48,174 nucleotides of DNA, taken from positions 1 to 48,174 of the forward strand of contig JANQPC010000066.1 in the NCBI GenBank assembly GCA_028285485.1, given 5' to 3'. Source of the DNA: Paracoccaceae bacterium. GTDB taxonomy: Bacteria; Pseudomonadota; Alphaproteobacteria; Rhodobacterales; Rhodobacteraceae. Both the position numbers and the translations under genes were made by a program. Every line of letters begins with the position of its first letter. Position 1 is the stretch's first letter. Below are positions 1-8,845 of this stretch, piece by piece. The notes under the pieces were generated by a model. The model searched no databases, was not told the origin of the DNA, and worked only from the letters and a program-made list of their open reading frames with translations.

Positions 1-219
1 CGCACGGCTCTGGTGGGTGGGCGTGGACGCGGTGCGCGGCGATCGGTGTACGGAACGGGCCCTGGCAGCCCATGGCGTTGCGCGGCCTCGGCCATCGCAG
101 CGGCGGCCTTTCCAACGGCAACGATGCCGTCTGGCCGCGCAACGCCATGGGCTGCCAGGGCCCGTTCCGTACACCGATCGCCGCGCACCGCGTCCACGCC
201 CACCCACCAGAGCCGTGCG
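1..219. repeat. Perfect 87-bp inverted repeat with 45-bp loop at the window edge
   Basis: Positions 1-87 are the exact reverse complement of 133-219, separated by a 45-base single-copy loop (88-132). No mismatch occurs in the arms, and the left arm is cut by the window edge, so it may be longer. The right arm and loop carry a sensible minus-strand reading frame that starts at 254; past position 88 that frame would only read the antisense of itself. This is the signature of a fold-back (hairpin) chimera made during amplification or assembly at a contig end, rather than a natural repeat. A genuine long cruciform is the alternative, but one this long and perfect inside a coding region would be unusual. 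Confidence 0.9.
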
Positions 220-254
220 AGGCGCGCGCGCTGATCTTCCGTCTCACCCGACAT
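88..254 (-). CDS. Partial N-terminus, probable glycerate kinase (DUF4147/MOFRL family)
   Basis: The minus-strand frame begins with ATG at 254 and gives about 55 plausible residues ([15 protein letters not shown]...), reaching [16 protein letters not shown] just before the fold-back junction. The 'GKAAAAMA' segment after a short helical region resembles the start of the DUF4147 domain of glycerate 2-kinases (GckA/TtuD type), which phosphorylate D-glycerate in the serine or glyoxylate routes. The rest of the gene is missing because the sequence folds back on itself at 87/88. It lies divergent to accA with about 110 bp between start codons. The family call rests on a short stretch and could be wrong; that this is a real truncated gene is more certain. 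Confidence 0.5.
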
Positions 255-363
255 GCCCGGAGTTGTGCGAAGCGCGGCGCGCGATGTCCACCCCCGGCGG
301 GGCGGGAGAGTTGCAACGCCACGCCCGCGCAAGCATATAGGGCGCGACGACCGGGGAACGCCG

Positions 364-1326
364 ATGACCAACTATCTCGAGTTTGAGAAGCCCCTTGCCG
401 AGATCGAGGGCAAGGCGGAAGAACTGCGCGCCATGGCCCGCGCCAATGAAGAGATGGATGTGGAGAAAGAGGCCGCAGCCCTCGATGCCAAGGCCGCAAC
501 GCTTCTCCAAGATCTTTATGCCGATCTCACACCCTGGCGGAAATGCCAGGTGGCGCGCCATCCTGACAGGCCGCATTGCAAGGACTACATCGAGGCGCTT
601 TTCGCTGAGTACACGCCGCTTGCAGGGGATCGGAACTTTGCCGATGACCATGCCGTGATGGGGGGGCTTGCGCGGCTGAACGATCAACCAGTGATGGTGA
701 TCGGCCATGAAAAGGGCACAGATACCAAAACCCGGATCGAGCATAATTTCGGCATGGCGCGGCCCGAGGGCTACCGCAAGGCGATCCGGCTGATGGATCT
801 GGCGGGGCGGTTCGGCCTGCCGGTGATCACGCTTGTCGATACCCCCGGCGCCTATCCCGGGAAAGGGGCGGAGGAGCGCGGGCAATCCGAAGCCATCGCC
901 CGATCCACCGAGAAATGCCTGCAGCTTGGGGTGCCGCTGATCAGTGTAATCATCGGCGAAGGCGGGTCGGGCGGCGCGGTGGCCTTTGCCACAGCCAATC
1001 GCGTGGCGATGCTGGAGCACTCGATTTATTCCGTGATTTCTCCCGAAGGCTGCGCCTCGATCCTCTGGAAGGATGCCGAAAAGATGCGCGAGGCCGCAGA
1101 AGCGCTGCGGCTCACTGCGCAGGATCTTCTGGATCTCGGCGTGATTGATCGGATCGTGCCGGAGCCCGTGGGCGGCGCGCAACGCGATCGCGCCGCTGTC
1201 ATCGGCCGGGTTGGCGAGGCGATCTCGGGCATGCTAGCCGAGCTTTCGGAGAAAAGCCCCGAGGCGCTGGTGAAAGATCGCCGCGAGAAGTTCCTCGCCA
1301 TCGGCAGCAAGGGGCTAGCAGCCTAA
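364..1326 (+). CDS. accA: Acetyl-CoA carboxylase carboxyltransferase subunit alpha
   Basis: AccA is the alpha half of the carboxyltransferase that moves the carboxyl group from carboxybiotin to acetyl-CoA, the first committed step of fatty acid synthesis; it works with AccD in the cytoplasm. The 320-residue product matches the usual bacterial length (about 319). Visible hallmarks are the N-terminal '[11 protein letters not shown]...IEGKAEEL' opening, '[18 protein letters not shown]' and the oxyanion-hole glycine segment '[12 protein letters not shown]'. The ATG at 364 is chosen over upstream in-frame starts because it begins exactly at the conserved N-terminus and has a GGGGAA ribosome site just before it. 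It is monocistronic here: divergent from the partial kinase gene and convergent with plsC. Confidence 0.97.
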   Translation: MTNYLEFEKPLAEIEGKAEELRAMARANEEMDVEKEAAALDAKAATLLQDLYADLTPWRKCQVARHPDRPHCKDYIEALFAEYTPLAGDRNFADDHAVMGGLARLNDQPVMVIGHEKGTDTKTRIEHNFGMARPEGYRKAIRLMDLAGRFGLPVITLVDTPGAYPGKGAEERGQSEAIARSTEKCLQLGVPLISVIIGEGGSGGAVAFATANRVAMLEHSIYSVISPEGCASILWKDAEKMREAAEALRLTAQDLLDLGVIDRIVPEPVGGAQRDRAAVIGRVGEAISGMLAELSEKSPEALVKDRREKFLAIGSKGLAA

Positions 1327-1330
1327 AGCG

Positions 1331-1396
1331 TTTGGCGAAATAGCCAAAATACCGCATATCACTTAACGCGTTGAAATCTTTGATTTCAGGCAGCGT
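1331..1396. terminator. Two dyads between convergent accA and plsC, candidate terminator region
   Basis: The 78-bp gap between the accA and plsC stop codons holds two stem-loops. One is TTTGGC/GCCAAA (1331-1336 with 1343-1348). The second is a nested structure, TAACGC at about 1365-1370 with GCGTTA at about 1393-1398, around TGAAATC/GATTTCA (1372-1378 with 1382-1388, loop TTT). Stems are AT-rich and there is no clean U-tract, so this is a candidate bidirectional terminator judged mainly by position. Confidence 0.45.
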
Positions 1397-1404
1397 TAGG
1401 TGAG

Positions 1405-2154
1405 TCAGTTCTTTCGCATAGCGCTCTGGGCGCCCTGGTCGAACCCCGCTTCGCGCATGAGTGCGTTGGAGGTGGTTTCAACCTCGCGCTCCAAACGCTC
1501 CAGAAACCGGTCTTTCGGCAGGCCAGCGGGGATGGGCGGCAGAAACTTCACCACCGCCGTGCCGGGCTTTCGCAGGATACCGCGCTTCGGCCAGAACACT
1601 CCGATATTGGTGGCCACCGGCGCGCATTCCTGGCCCAGCTGCTCATAAAGTACTGCGGTGCCAACCTTGTAGGGGCGCATGGCGCCGGGGGCGACGCGCG
1701 TGCCCTGAGGGTAAATGATAAGCTGGCCCGGGCGCGCCTGGCCCTGCGCGACCCGCTTCTGCATTTCGGCAATCGCCGCCCCGCGTTTGCCGCGGTTAAC
1801 CGGGATGCAGCCGATCCGAAGCCCGTATTGGCCAATGATGGGCGCGAACATCAAAAGCCGCTTCATGATGAAACGCCCCGCGGGCACCGCATGGAAGATC
1901 ACGATAATATCGAGGAAAGACTGGTGCTTGGCCGCGATCAGCACCGGTTCGGTGGGCGGTGTGCCCCGCACCTCGACGCGCAGGTTGATCATCCAAGAGG
2001 CTGTCCAGATCACCCAGCGGCAATAAGTGTGGCAGGCCCGAAGCGCCCCATCGCGGGTCAGCAGAGCTGCGGGCAGGTAAACGATGCCCAGCACCAGCAT
2101 GGCAGCATACATCTGCGCGTTGAAGATAAGCGAGCGCACCCATTGCAGCGGCAT
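1405..2154 (-). CDS. plsC: 1-acyl-sn-glycerol-3-phosphate acyltransferase
   Basis: PlsC acylates lysophosphatidic acid to phosphatidic acid at the inner membrane. The 249-residue protein has a hydrophobic N-terminus (about residues 8-32, then 46-58), the catalytic H-x4-D box as KHQSFLD (H77, D82; the commoner NH pair is KH here) and the glycerol-phosphate-binding block as PQGTR (149-153, in place of PEGTR). The start ATG at 2154 overlaps the ftsX stop as TGATG, which implies translational coupling with ftsX and argues against the longer in-frame start upstream. It is the last gene of ftsE-ftsX-plsC. Several acyltransferase paralogues exist in this family, so the exact acceptor is inferred. 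PlsY, the preceding enzyme of the pathway, is encoded at 44390. Confidence 0.9.
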   Translation of the reverse strand: MPLQWVRSLIFNAQMYAAMLVLGIVYLPAALLTRDGALRACHTYCRWVIWTASWMINLRVEVRGTPPTEPVLIAAKHQSFLDIIVIFHAVPAGRFIMKRLLMFAPIIGQYGLRIGCIPVNRGKRGAAIAEMQKRVAQGQARPGQLIIYPQGTRVAPGAMRPYKVGTAVLYEQLGQECAPVATNIGVFWPKRGILRKPGTAVVKFLPPIPAGLPKDRFLERLEREVETTSNALMREAGFDQGAQSAMRKN

Positions 2155-3053
2155 CAGCGGATGCTCCGCAAACGCCGGGTGGCTGCGAGCCTCGTGGAAA
2201 GAAACGCCACGATCGCCGCCGCGAAGGGCACGAAAAGCGGGGCGAACCATTCGCCCCCGCGAAAGCCAAGCCCACTGAAAAAGCTCGCCGCCGCGCCGGG
2301 GTTGGGCATCACCGCAACGGCGGCCATGGCGAAGACGGCGCCTACCATCGCGCCAGTGAAGGCGCGCAAAGTGAAACGCCGCGTGAAGGCGCGCACGACA
2401 AAGGCATCGCGGGCCCCGGCCAGGCGCAGCACTTCGATCACTTGGCCATTTGCGGCCAGCGCGGCTGTGGCGGCCAGCGTAACCATCGCGGCCATCGAAG
2501 CCGCAATCAGCAGGATCGCGAGCCAGCCCAGACTGCGCAGCCGGTCCGCGGCCTCGATCAGGGGCGCCCGCCAGCGCGTGTGATCGTCCAGCACAGCGCC
2601 GGGCGCCTCGGCGCGAAGCCGCAGGCGCAGGCCCTCGGCATCGAAGCCACCGCTGGCCTCGGTAATCTCTACCAGCCGGGGCACCGGCAGATCGGCAAGC
2701 GGCAGGTCGGGGCCCAGCCAGGGCGCGAGAAGCAGCGCCTGCTCATCATCGCTCATCGCGCGGGCGCTGGAGATGCCCGGCGTTTGCTCCAGAACAGCAA
2801 GCACCGCGGCCACCTGCGCTTCTTCCTGCCCCGCGGGCGCCGAAATCCGCACGGTTGCGGTATTTGCGAGCTCCGATGCCCAGCGTTCCGCCACCCGGCT
2901 GGTTGAGAACAGAAGCGCCAGGGCGAAAACGCACAGAAACGCCATTGCGCCTGCCGCAAACATCGTGAGGTTCGCGGTAATGCCGGTGCGGGGCACCATG
3001 CGCTCGGCATCGCCCCCCGAAAGCTGCGCGGCAAGATGGGCGATTGTGCTCAC
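2154..3053 (-). CDS. ftsX: Cell division protein FtsX, membrane subunit of FtsEX
   Basis: FtsX is the membrane half of the FtsEX complex, which relays ATP hydrolysis to cell-wall hydrolases at the septum. The 299-residue product shows the expected four-helix layout: one transmembrane segment near residues 28-50, a periplasmic domain of roughly 120 residues, then hydrophobic segments around 175-200, 225-250 and 270-290. The sequence is divergent, as usual for FtsX, so the call leans on this topology and on its position after ftsE. Its ATG overlaps the ftsE stop by 4 nt (ATGA), and its own stop overlaps the plsC start. Co-transcription with ftsE and plsC is near certain. Confidence 0.88.
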   Translation of the reverse strand: MSTIAHLAAQLSGGDAERMVPRTGITANLTMFAAGAMAFLCVFALALLFSTSRVAERWASELANTATVRISAPAGQEEAQVAAVLAVLEQTPGISSARAMSDDEQALLLAPWLGPDLPLADLPVPRLVEITEASGGFDAEGLRLRLRAEAPGAVLDDHTRWRAPLIEAADRLRSLGWLAILLIAASMAAMVTLAATAALAANGQVIEVLRLAGARDAFVVRAFTRRFTLRAFTGAMVGAVFAMAAVAVMPNPGAAASFFSGLGFRGGEWFAPLFVPFAAAIVAFLSTRLAATRRLRSIR

Positions 3054-3727
3054 AGGTCAGACCCCGCCAATTGCAGCTTGCCCTCGCGGATCCGCAGCAC
3101 GCGCGCCGAGACCTGCGCCTTGGCCTGGCGGATGAGATGCAGATCATGGGTGGCGATGAGAACCGTTTTTCCCATGCGGTTGAGTTCGACAAGAAGGGAA
3201 AGAAGCCGCGTCGACATCTCCCAATCCACATTTCCGGTGGGCTCATCGGCCAGAACCACGTCGGGCGAAAGAATCACCGCTCGGGCAAGGGCGGCGCGCT
3301 GGCGTTCCCCGCCCGATAGCTGTGGCGGCGTGGATGTGGCCTGCGCGCCAAGGCCGACCCATGACATGAGTTCGTTCATGTTCCCGCGCTCTGCCGCGAC
3401 GTTGCGGCCCGCCACGGTGAGGGGCAGGGCGATGTTATCAGCCACGCTCAGGTGATCGAGAAACCGGCAATCCTGATGCACGATTCCAATCCGCTGCCGC
3501 GCCAGGGCCACCTGATCGCGGCTGAGCCCCGCCGCATCCTGGCCGAAAAGCGCGATCTGCCCGGCCTGGGGGCGCAGTTCCAGGTAGAGAAGCTTCAGAA
3601 GCGTGGTTTTTCCGCTGCCCGAAGGGCCTGTGAGGAAGTGGAAGGAACCTGCGGGCAGCGCAAGCGAGATCTCGGAAAACAGGCGCCGGTCACCATAGCT
3701 GTAGCTGACATTTGATAGCTCGATCAC
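3050..3727 (-). CDS. ftsE: Cell division ATP-binding protein FtsE
   Basis: FtsE is the cytoplasmic ABC ATPase that drives FtsX. The 225-residue protein has a complete nucleotide-binding domain: Walker A GPSGSGKT (34-41), Q-loop at Q85, signature LSGGE (137-141), Walker B VVLADE (157-162) and a switch histidine in 'IATHDLHL'. The start is taken as GTG at 3727, giving (M/V)IELSNVSYSYG, which matches the family N-terminus; the frame stays open upstream without family similarity. The Shine-Dalgarno signal is weak. First gene of the ftsE-ftsX-plsC operon; 153 bp separates it from the divergent zinc-ribbon gene. Confidence 0.93.
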   Translation of the reverse strand: MIELSNVSYSYGDRRLFSEISLALPAGSFHFLTGPSGSGKTTLLKLLYLELRPQAGQIALFGQDAAGLSRDQVALARQRIGIVHQDCRFLDHLSVADNIALPLTVAGRNVAAERGNMNELMSWVGLGAQATSTPPQLSGGERQRAALARAVILSPDVVLADEPTGNVDWEMSTRLLSLLVELNRMGKTVLIATHDLHLIRQAKAQVSARVLRIREGKLQLAGSDL

Positions 3728-3880
3728 ACGGCTGCCCCGCTTGGTTTCTGCCTGTTTGCCCCAGCGCTGCCGCGGGTTCAATCGGGTGCTTTGGGTTTGG
3801 TTGGCGATTGGGGCGCGCCCTGATATGCATCTCTCCAGTAGGCGGGTGACGGCGCGATACGCCGGTCGAGGGAAAATGAC

Positions 3881-4933
3881 ATGCGGCTGACATGCCCCAA
3901 CTGCGCGGCGCAGTACGAAATCGATGCATCGCTGATCCCGGAAACGGGGCGGGACGTGCAGTGTTCCAATTGCGGGAAAACGTGGTTTCAGCCGCCCGAG
4001 GGCGGGCTGCCTGTTGAAGAGCCCGCGCCAGAGCCCGCGCCCGAACCTGCGCTCGAACCCGAGGTGGCGGAGCCGGAACCTGCGCCGGAGCCTGTGGCGG
4101 CGGAGCCGGAGCCTGCCCCTGAAGCGCCAGTTGAGCCCGCGCCCGAGCCTGTGGGCGATGGGTTTGAGCCCGAAGCGGATCGCCTCACGGGTCTTACAGA
4201 CGAGGCGGCGGAGTTTTTCGGCGGCCGTATCGAGAGCGAAAGCCCATCCCAGCCGGTGGACGACGATACCGATTGGGTGGATGAGGATACCTACGACCCG
4301 CCGCTGGACCCCACGCCTGAGCCTGCGCCCGGGGGGCCGGCCCTGCCGCGCCGTACCATCGATCCCGAAGTGCGCCAGATCCTCGAAGAAGAGCGGGATC
4401 TTGAGCGCGCCGCCCGCGCGGCCGAACGGGGCCAACCGCTTGAAACGCAAACGGAACTGGGGCTTTCGGAGGGCGAGCCTGCCCGCGATGTGGCCCAGCG
4501 CACCGCGCGGCTGAGGGGCGCCCCCGAAGAACCGGAGCCAGCGCCGAAACCACAGCCGGAGCTGCAGCCGGAGCCCGCGCCGCGGCCCGCCCCGATGCCG
4601 CCAAACGCCCTGCCGGATGTGGATGAGATCAACTCAACCCTCACCGCGAATTCCGATCGCCGCGAGCGGCTGGTGACCCATGCCGATCTTGAGGAAGCGC
4701 AGGCCCGGCGCAGCGGTTTTCGCTACGGGTTTTCGATCATGATGCTGATCGCGGCCGGGATGATCGTGCTCTATCTCACGGCTCCAGCGCTTGGCCGCTC
4801 GATCCCGGCGTTGGAGCCCACGCTTGCGGCCTATGTCGATTGGGCCAATGGCATGCGGCTTGGCCTTGACGGGGCGCTCGAACGCTCTGTCGGCGGGCTG
4901 TCGCGGCTTTTGGGCGGCGAAAGCGCGGGCTGA
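3881..4933 (+). CDS. Zinc-ribbon (MJ0042-type) membrane protein with Pro-Glu-Ala-rich linker
   Basis: The 350-residue protein opens with a zinc-ribbon finger, CPNC at residues 5-8 paired with CSNC about 20 residues later (MJ0042/finger-like type). A long low-complexity linker rich in Pro-Glu-Pro-Ala follows (roughly residues 45-100, with a second patch near 210-240), then an acidic and helical region and one transmembrane helix near residues 280-302 (GFSIMMLIAAGMIVLYL). The C-terminus is short. Such proteins are conserved in Rhodobacteraceae with no established role; a cytoplasmic sensor tethered to the membrane is an inference. GAGGGAA precedes the ATG. Divergent from ftsE and exactly abutting the convergent DUF4175 gene, the two stop codons together reading TGATCA. 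Confidence 0.8.
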   Translation: MRLTCPNCAAQYEIDASLIPETGRDVQCSNCGKTWFQPPEGGLPVEEPAPEPAPEPALEPEVAEPEPAPEPVAAEPEPAPEAPVEPAPEPVGDGFEPEADRLTGLTDEAAEFFGGRIESESPSQPVDDDTDWVDEDTYDPPLDPTPEPAPGGPALPRRTIDPEVRQILEEERDLERAARAAERGQPLETQTELGLSEGEPARDVAQRTARLRGAPEEPEPAPKPQPELQPEPAPRPAPMPPNALPDVDEINSTLTANSDRRERLVTHADLEEAQARRSGFRYGFSIMMLIAAGMIVLYLTAPALGRSIPALEPTLAAYVDWANGMRLGLDGALERSVGGLSRLLGGESAG

Positions 4934-7543
4934 TCAGAACCGGTCCAGCAACCGGCGCAGGTAATCCAGCTCCACATCCGGGCGCGATTGTTCGCCAGAG
5001 CGGCGCCGGATCTCATCCAGCAATTCGCGGGCACGGCGATAAACGTCATCGCCCTGCAGAAGCTGCTCGTCAGTGCCGAGGCGCCCGTTGCGCCCGGCCT
5101 CGCGCCCCAGTGGATCGCGCTGGCCCAGCGGGTTGGCTTCGCCCACGGCCTCGCCCTGCTGGCCGGGCTGGCCCTGCTGCTGGGCCATCGCCTCACCCAG
5201 TTCACGCATGCCCTCGCGCAGGGCTTCGATCGCTTCGGACTGGTTGTCGAGCGCGCCGGCGAAATCCTCGTTGCGCAGGTCTTCCTCCGCGCCGTCCATC
5301 GCGCGGCCCGCGCGATCAAGCGCCTCGCGCGCCGCGTCACCCTCAGGCGTACCCGCGCCGGGCAGGCTTTGCTGCTGGCGCTGAAGCTCCTGGCGCAGCG
5401 CCTGCTGGCGATCGGCCAGGCTTTGCTGGCCGCCCTGCTGGTTGCCGGGCCCCTGGTTCTGGCCTGGTTGGCCGGGCTGGCCCGGGCCTTGCGGCTGGCC
5501 CTGGCCCTGGCCGGGCTGCTGGCCCTGCGGCGCCTGGCCTTGCTGACCCTCTTGCCCCTGCTGGCCTTGCTGCCCCTGTTGGCCCTGCTGGTTCTGGCCG
5601 AACTGTTCCTGCAAATCGCGGAAGGCTTCATCGGAGAGGCCCTGCTGCTGGCGGAGCGTTTCCGCGAGCCCCTCCATGGCCTGCTGGCCTTCGCCCTGCT
5701 GGCCTTCGCCCTGCTGGCCCTGGGCGATCTGCATATTCTCCATCATCTGGCGGAGCTGATCGAGCAGGGCCTGCGCTTCCTCGGTACGGCCCTGTTCCAT
5801 GAGCTCTTGCAGGCGCTGGAGCATCTCTTCGAGCTGGTCGCCCGACAGCTCCTGCATCTCCTGGTTTTCGGCCATTTCGTTCTGGCCCTCTTCGCCCGCC
5901 TGTTCGGCCAGCTGGCGCATGTAATCCTGCATCGCATCGCGCAGCTCCTGCATGAGCTCCGCGATCTCCTCATCCGTGGCGCCGTTCTGGATGGCTTCCG
6001 AGAGCCGGTCTTGCGCCCGGCGCAGGCGTTCGAGCGCGTTTGAAAGCGTGCCTTCCTCGATATCGATGGCAATATCCCAGAGCGCCTGCGCGACCTCCTC
6101 CTGCAACGCATCGCTGACAGAGGCATAGGTGAAAGCGGCTTCGAGCCGCCGCAGCACGACACGCAGCTTCAGGTAGGTTGTCTCCGAATCGAATATCGCT
6201 TCGGGCCGGTGGCTGATGGCGCGCAGCATTGATGAGACGCGGGGCGCGTTTTCGCGCGACCAGAGCAGATCGCGGCGCTGTTCGATCACCGCTGCCGCGA
6301 GCGGATCGAAGAAGCGCCGGGCTGGAAGGATCGCCTGCGCGGGGGCGCTGGCGCCGGTTTGGCCGGCAGCATCCTCGGCCAGAAGCGTGAGCGTGATCGG
6401 CAGGCCCGCGAACGGATGCTGGGCCAGATCGTCGATCAGCGTTTCTTCGAATTCGCGGCGATCGCCGGTGATCGTCATCGGCAGATCAAGCGTGACCGGT
6501 GCGCGGGGCTCGGGCTCGACCGCCAGCCCGTAGCGGCGATCAACGGCCCCGAGATCACGCGCAATCTCGGCAGTGCCGGAGACAACTCCGTAATCGTCGC
6601 GCGCGAGGAAAGGCTGGCGAAACTCGCCCCCCACAGTGCGCTCAAGGTCATCTATCGGTTCAATTTCAGGCGGCGCGTCAGCGAGAATGCGGATATCCCA
6701 GCCACGGCCACCGGGCCCGTTAATGGCGACGCGGCCCTCCTGAATGGCCGTGAAATCCTGTGCCGGGTCGGTCGCGGGCGGCAACTCCCCGATCCGGCCA
6801 GACACGGTTTCATCCAATGTCAGCGCGCCGATCTCGCCGTAAAACCGCAGCGTGATCGTGCTGCCGGCGGGCACGGTGAGCGATTCGGCATCGATATCGT
6901 TGAGGTATAGGCTCGGGCGGCCCGTGTAATCGGGCGGTTCCACCCAGCCTTCCCAGGAGGGGCCCGCGGCCAGCGCCTGCGATCCCGCGCCGGGGGCCAC
7001 ATCGGCGATGCTGGCCACGCGCCAGACCGATCCGAACAGCGCTGCCATCACAAAGGCCAGAAGCGCCACGTAGCGCAGGGCGTAAGGGTCACGCTCCGCC
7101 AGCCGCAGGTTTGGGGCCACGGGGCCCGCGCCCTTGGTGCGCTCTGCCATCCGCTCCACATGAGCCGCCCACACGCGCTCGGAGGCGGTATCGCCCGCAC
7201 CGACGATCTGCGCATCGGCAATGGCCGTGATAGGCCGGCCCGGCAGGGTGCGATCGAGCCTGTCCACCGCCTCTGCCCGCCGCGGGGCCACAAACCTGCG
7301 GGCGCCCAGGATCGCTGTTGCGATCAGGGCCGCGACCGAGGCGACGATGCCGCCCCAAACAAGTTCCACCGCCAGCACATCCTGCAATCCGGCCATCAGA
7401 GCGGCCAGAACAAGCAGGATCGCCGCCATGAGCGGCCAGAAGGCGCGCAGGATCCGTTCGGCCCACAGCCCGGCATGGGTGAGCAAAACCGGCCGTTTCA
7501 GGCGGCCCAGGGCCTCATCAGTGTTGGTTTGGTTCAGGGTCAT
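4934..7543 (-). CDS. DUF4175 family membrane protein with Gln/Gly-rich tract
   Basis: An 869-residue protein of the DUF4175 (TIGR02302-like) alphaproteobacterial family, function unknown. Two transmembrane helices lie near residues 30-80 and a third near 155-175, followed by a large extracytoplasmic region. The C-terminal half is very rich in Gln, Glu and Gly: a helical Glu/Gln stretch, then many GQQ/GQP repeats (DNA about 5430-5720), then a helical acidic end closing with 'ELDYLRRLLDRF'. Start chosen at the ATG at 7543 (MTLNQTNTDEALGRL), 36 nt after lysA; the spacing and lack of an alternative gene suggest it is the last gene of the argH-lysA operon. A leucine-rich open frame on the opposite strand is the mirror of the Gln-rich codons, not a gene. 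Confidence 0.85.
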   Translation of the reverse strand: MTLNQTNTDEALGRLKRPVLLTHAGLWAERILRAFWPLMAAILLVLAALMAGLQDVLAVELVWGGIVASVAALIATAILGARRFVAPRRAEAVDRLDRTLPGRPITAIADAQIVGAGDTASERVWAAHVERMAERTKGAGPVAPNLRLAERDPYALRYVALLAFVMAALFGSVWRVASIADVAPGAGSQALAAGPSWEGWVEPPDYTGRPSLYLNDIDAESLTVPAGSTITLRFYGEIGALTLDETVSGRIGELPPATDPAQDFTAIQEGRVAINGPGGRGWDIRILADAPPEIEPIDDLERTVGGEFRQPFLARDDYGVVSGTAEIARDLGAVDRRYGLAVEPEPRAPVTLDLPMTITGDRREFEETLIDDLAQHPFAGLPITLTLLAEDAAGQTGASAPAQAILPARRFFDPLAAAVIEQRRDLLWSRENAPRVSSMLRAISHRPEAIFDSETTYLKLRVVLRRLEAAFTYASVSDALQEEVAQALWDIAIDIEEGTLSNALERLRRAQDRLSEAIQNGATDEEIAELMQELRDAMQDYMRQLAEQAGEEGQNEMAENQEMQELSGDQLEEMLQRLQELMEQGRTEEAQALLDQLRQMMENMQIAQGQQGEGQQGEGQQAMEGLAETLRQQQGLSDEAFRDLQEQFGQNQQGQQGQQGQQGQEGQQGQAPQGQQPGQGQGQPQGPGQPGQPGQNQGPGNQQGGQQSLADRQQALRQELQRQQQSLPGAGTPEGDAAREALDRAGRAMDGAEEDLRNEDFAGALDNQSEAIEALREGMRELGEAMAQQQGQPGQQGEAVGEANPLGQRDPLGREAGRNGRLGTDEQLLQGDDVYRRARELLDEIRRRSGEQSRPDVELDYLRRLLDRF

Positions 7544-7579
7544 CCATACGCGCCATTGCCCCGCGCACAAGATAGCGCG

Positions 7580-8845
7580 TCAGAGCCACGAGGGAACACT
7601 ATCGCGGTTTATGATCTCTTCAAAGCTCGGGCGGGCCCGGATGACAGCGAATTGATGCTCATGAACGAGCACTTCGGGGATGAGCGGGCGGGTGTTGTAT
7701 TCCGAAGACATCACCGCCCCATAGGCCCCGGCAGAGCGGAAGGCGACAAGCGCGCCCGCCTGCACCGGCGGCATCGGCCGGGCCTTGGCAAAGGTATCGC
7801 CGGTTTCGCAGACGGGGCCCACAATATCGAACGGCTGCCGTTCTACCCCCGCCGCGGGCTCGGCCACGGGGACGATATCGTGCCAGGCGCCGTACATGGC
7901 GGGGCGGATGAGATCGTTCATGGCGGCATCAACGATCAGGAAATCCCGGCCTTCGCCCGACTTCACGTAGATCACCTCGGTGACGAGGATGCCTGCGTTG
8001 CCGGAGATCAGCCGCCCCGGCTCAATCTCGATCTCGCAGCCCAGATCGCCCACGGTGCGCTTGATCAGCGCGCCGTATTCGGTGGGCAGCGGCGGCGCGG
8101 TATTGGAGCGCTCGTAGGGAATGCCCAGCCCCCCGCCCAGATCGAGGCGGCGGATCGTGTGGCCATCGGCGCGCAGCTGTTTGGTAAGGTCGGCGACCTT
8201 GAGATAGGCCTGCTCGAAGGGATCAAGCTCGGTGAGCTGCGAGCCGATATGCACGTCGATCCCGATCACCTCGATCCCGGGCAGCGCGGCGGCCTGCGCG
8301 TAAACCTCCCGCGCCCGCGAGATCGGGATGCCGAACTTGTTCTCGGCCTTGCCGGTCGCGATCTTTTCATGCGTGCGGGCATCCACATCCGGGTTCACGC
8401 GGATCGTGATCGGGGCGGTGGCGCCCATCGCTTCGGCTACCTGCGAAAGCAGCACGAGCTCCGGCTCGCTTTCCACATTAAACTGCCGGATGCCACCCTC
8501 AAGGGCGAGGCGCATCTCTTCGCCGGTCTTGCCGACGCCGGAGAACACGATGCGCTCGCCCGGAACGCCCGCCGCCTTCGCACGCAGGTACTCACCGCCG
8601 GATACCACATCCATGCCCGCGCCAAGGCCCGCCATCAGCTTCAGGATCGCCTGGTTGGAGTTCGATTTCATCGCGTAGCAGACAAGGTGATCGAGCCCGT
8701 CGAGCGCCTCGTCAAAAAGCCGGTAGTGCCGCGTCAGCGTAGCCGCCGAATAGCAGTAGAACGGTGTGCCAACCGATGCCGCAATCTCGGGCACGGGCAC
8801 ATCTTCGGCGTGGAGCGCACCGGCCTTGTAAAGAAAATGGTCCAT
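7580..8845 (-). CDS. lysA: Diaminopimelate decarboxylase
   Basis: LysA removes CO2 from meso-diaminopimelate to give L-lysine, the last step of lysine synthesis, using PLP in the cytoplasm. The 421-residue product has the fold-type III features: PLP lysine in CYAMKSNSN (K60), the glycine-rich phosphate loop 'DLGGGLGIPY', 'IGSQ', 'EPGR' and a C-terminal CETGD active-site segment. The start ATG at 8845 shares one base with the stop of the DUF2834 gene (TGATG). It is embedded in the argH-lipoprotein-lipoprotein-DUF2834-lysA-DUF4175 operon, so arginine and lysine synthesis genes are co-transcribed here. Confidence 0.97.
   Translation of the reverse strand: MDHFLYKAGALHAEDVPVPEIAASVGTPFYCYSAATLTRHYRLFDEALDGLDHLVCYAMKSNSNQAILKLMAGLGAGMDVVSGGEYLRAKAAGVPGERIVFSGVGKTGEEMRLALEGGIRQFNVESEPELVLLSQVAEAMGATAPITIRVNPDVDARTHEKIATGKAENKFGIPISRAREVYAQAAALPGIEVIGIDVHIGSQLTELDPFEQAYLKVADLTKQLRADGHTIRRLDLGGGLGIPYERSNTAPPLPTEYGALIKRTVGDLGCEIEIEPGRLISGNAGILVTEVIYVKSGEGRDFLIVDAAMNDLIRPAMYGAWHDIVPVAEPAAGVERQPFDIVGPVCETGDTFAKARPMPPVQAGALVAFRSAGAYGAVMSSEYNTRPLIPEVLVHEHQFAVIRARPSFEEIINRDSVPSWL

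Noticed and set aside
1-219. Possible transposon terminal inverted repeat or integron-like structure at the window start
   Set aside because: No transposase, target duplication or attachment core is present; the arms lie within a single coding frame, which fits a fold-back artefact better.
244-1182. Minus-strand open frame opposite accA
   Set aside because: Shadow of accA; composition (His/Arg/Pro-rich) and lack of motifs do not support a gene.
4014-4170. Tandem short DNA repeats suggestive of a repeat array or CRISPR
   Set aside because: They encode the Pro-Glu-Ala linker of the zinc-ribbon protein in frame, with no spacers or uniform repeats.
4988-6043. Open frame of 351 codons on the plus strand, rich in Leu/Ala, looking like a membrane protein
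   Set aside because: It is the antisense of the Gln/Gly/Glu-rich part of the DUF4175 gene; CTG-type codons mirror CAG. The minus frame has a conserved family and operon context.
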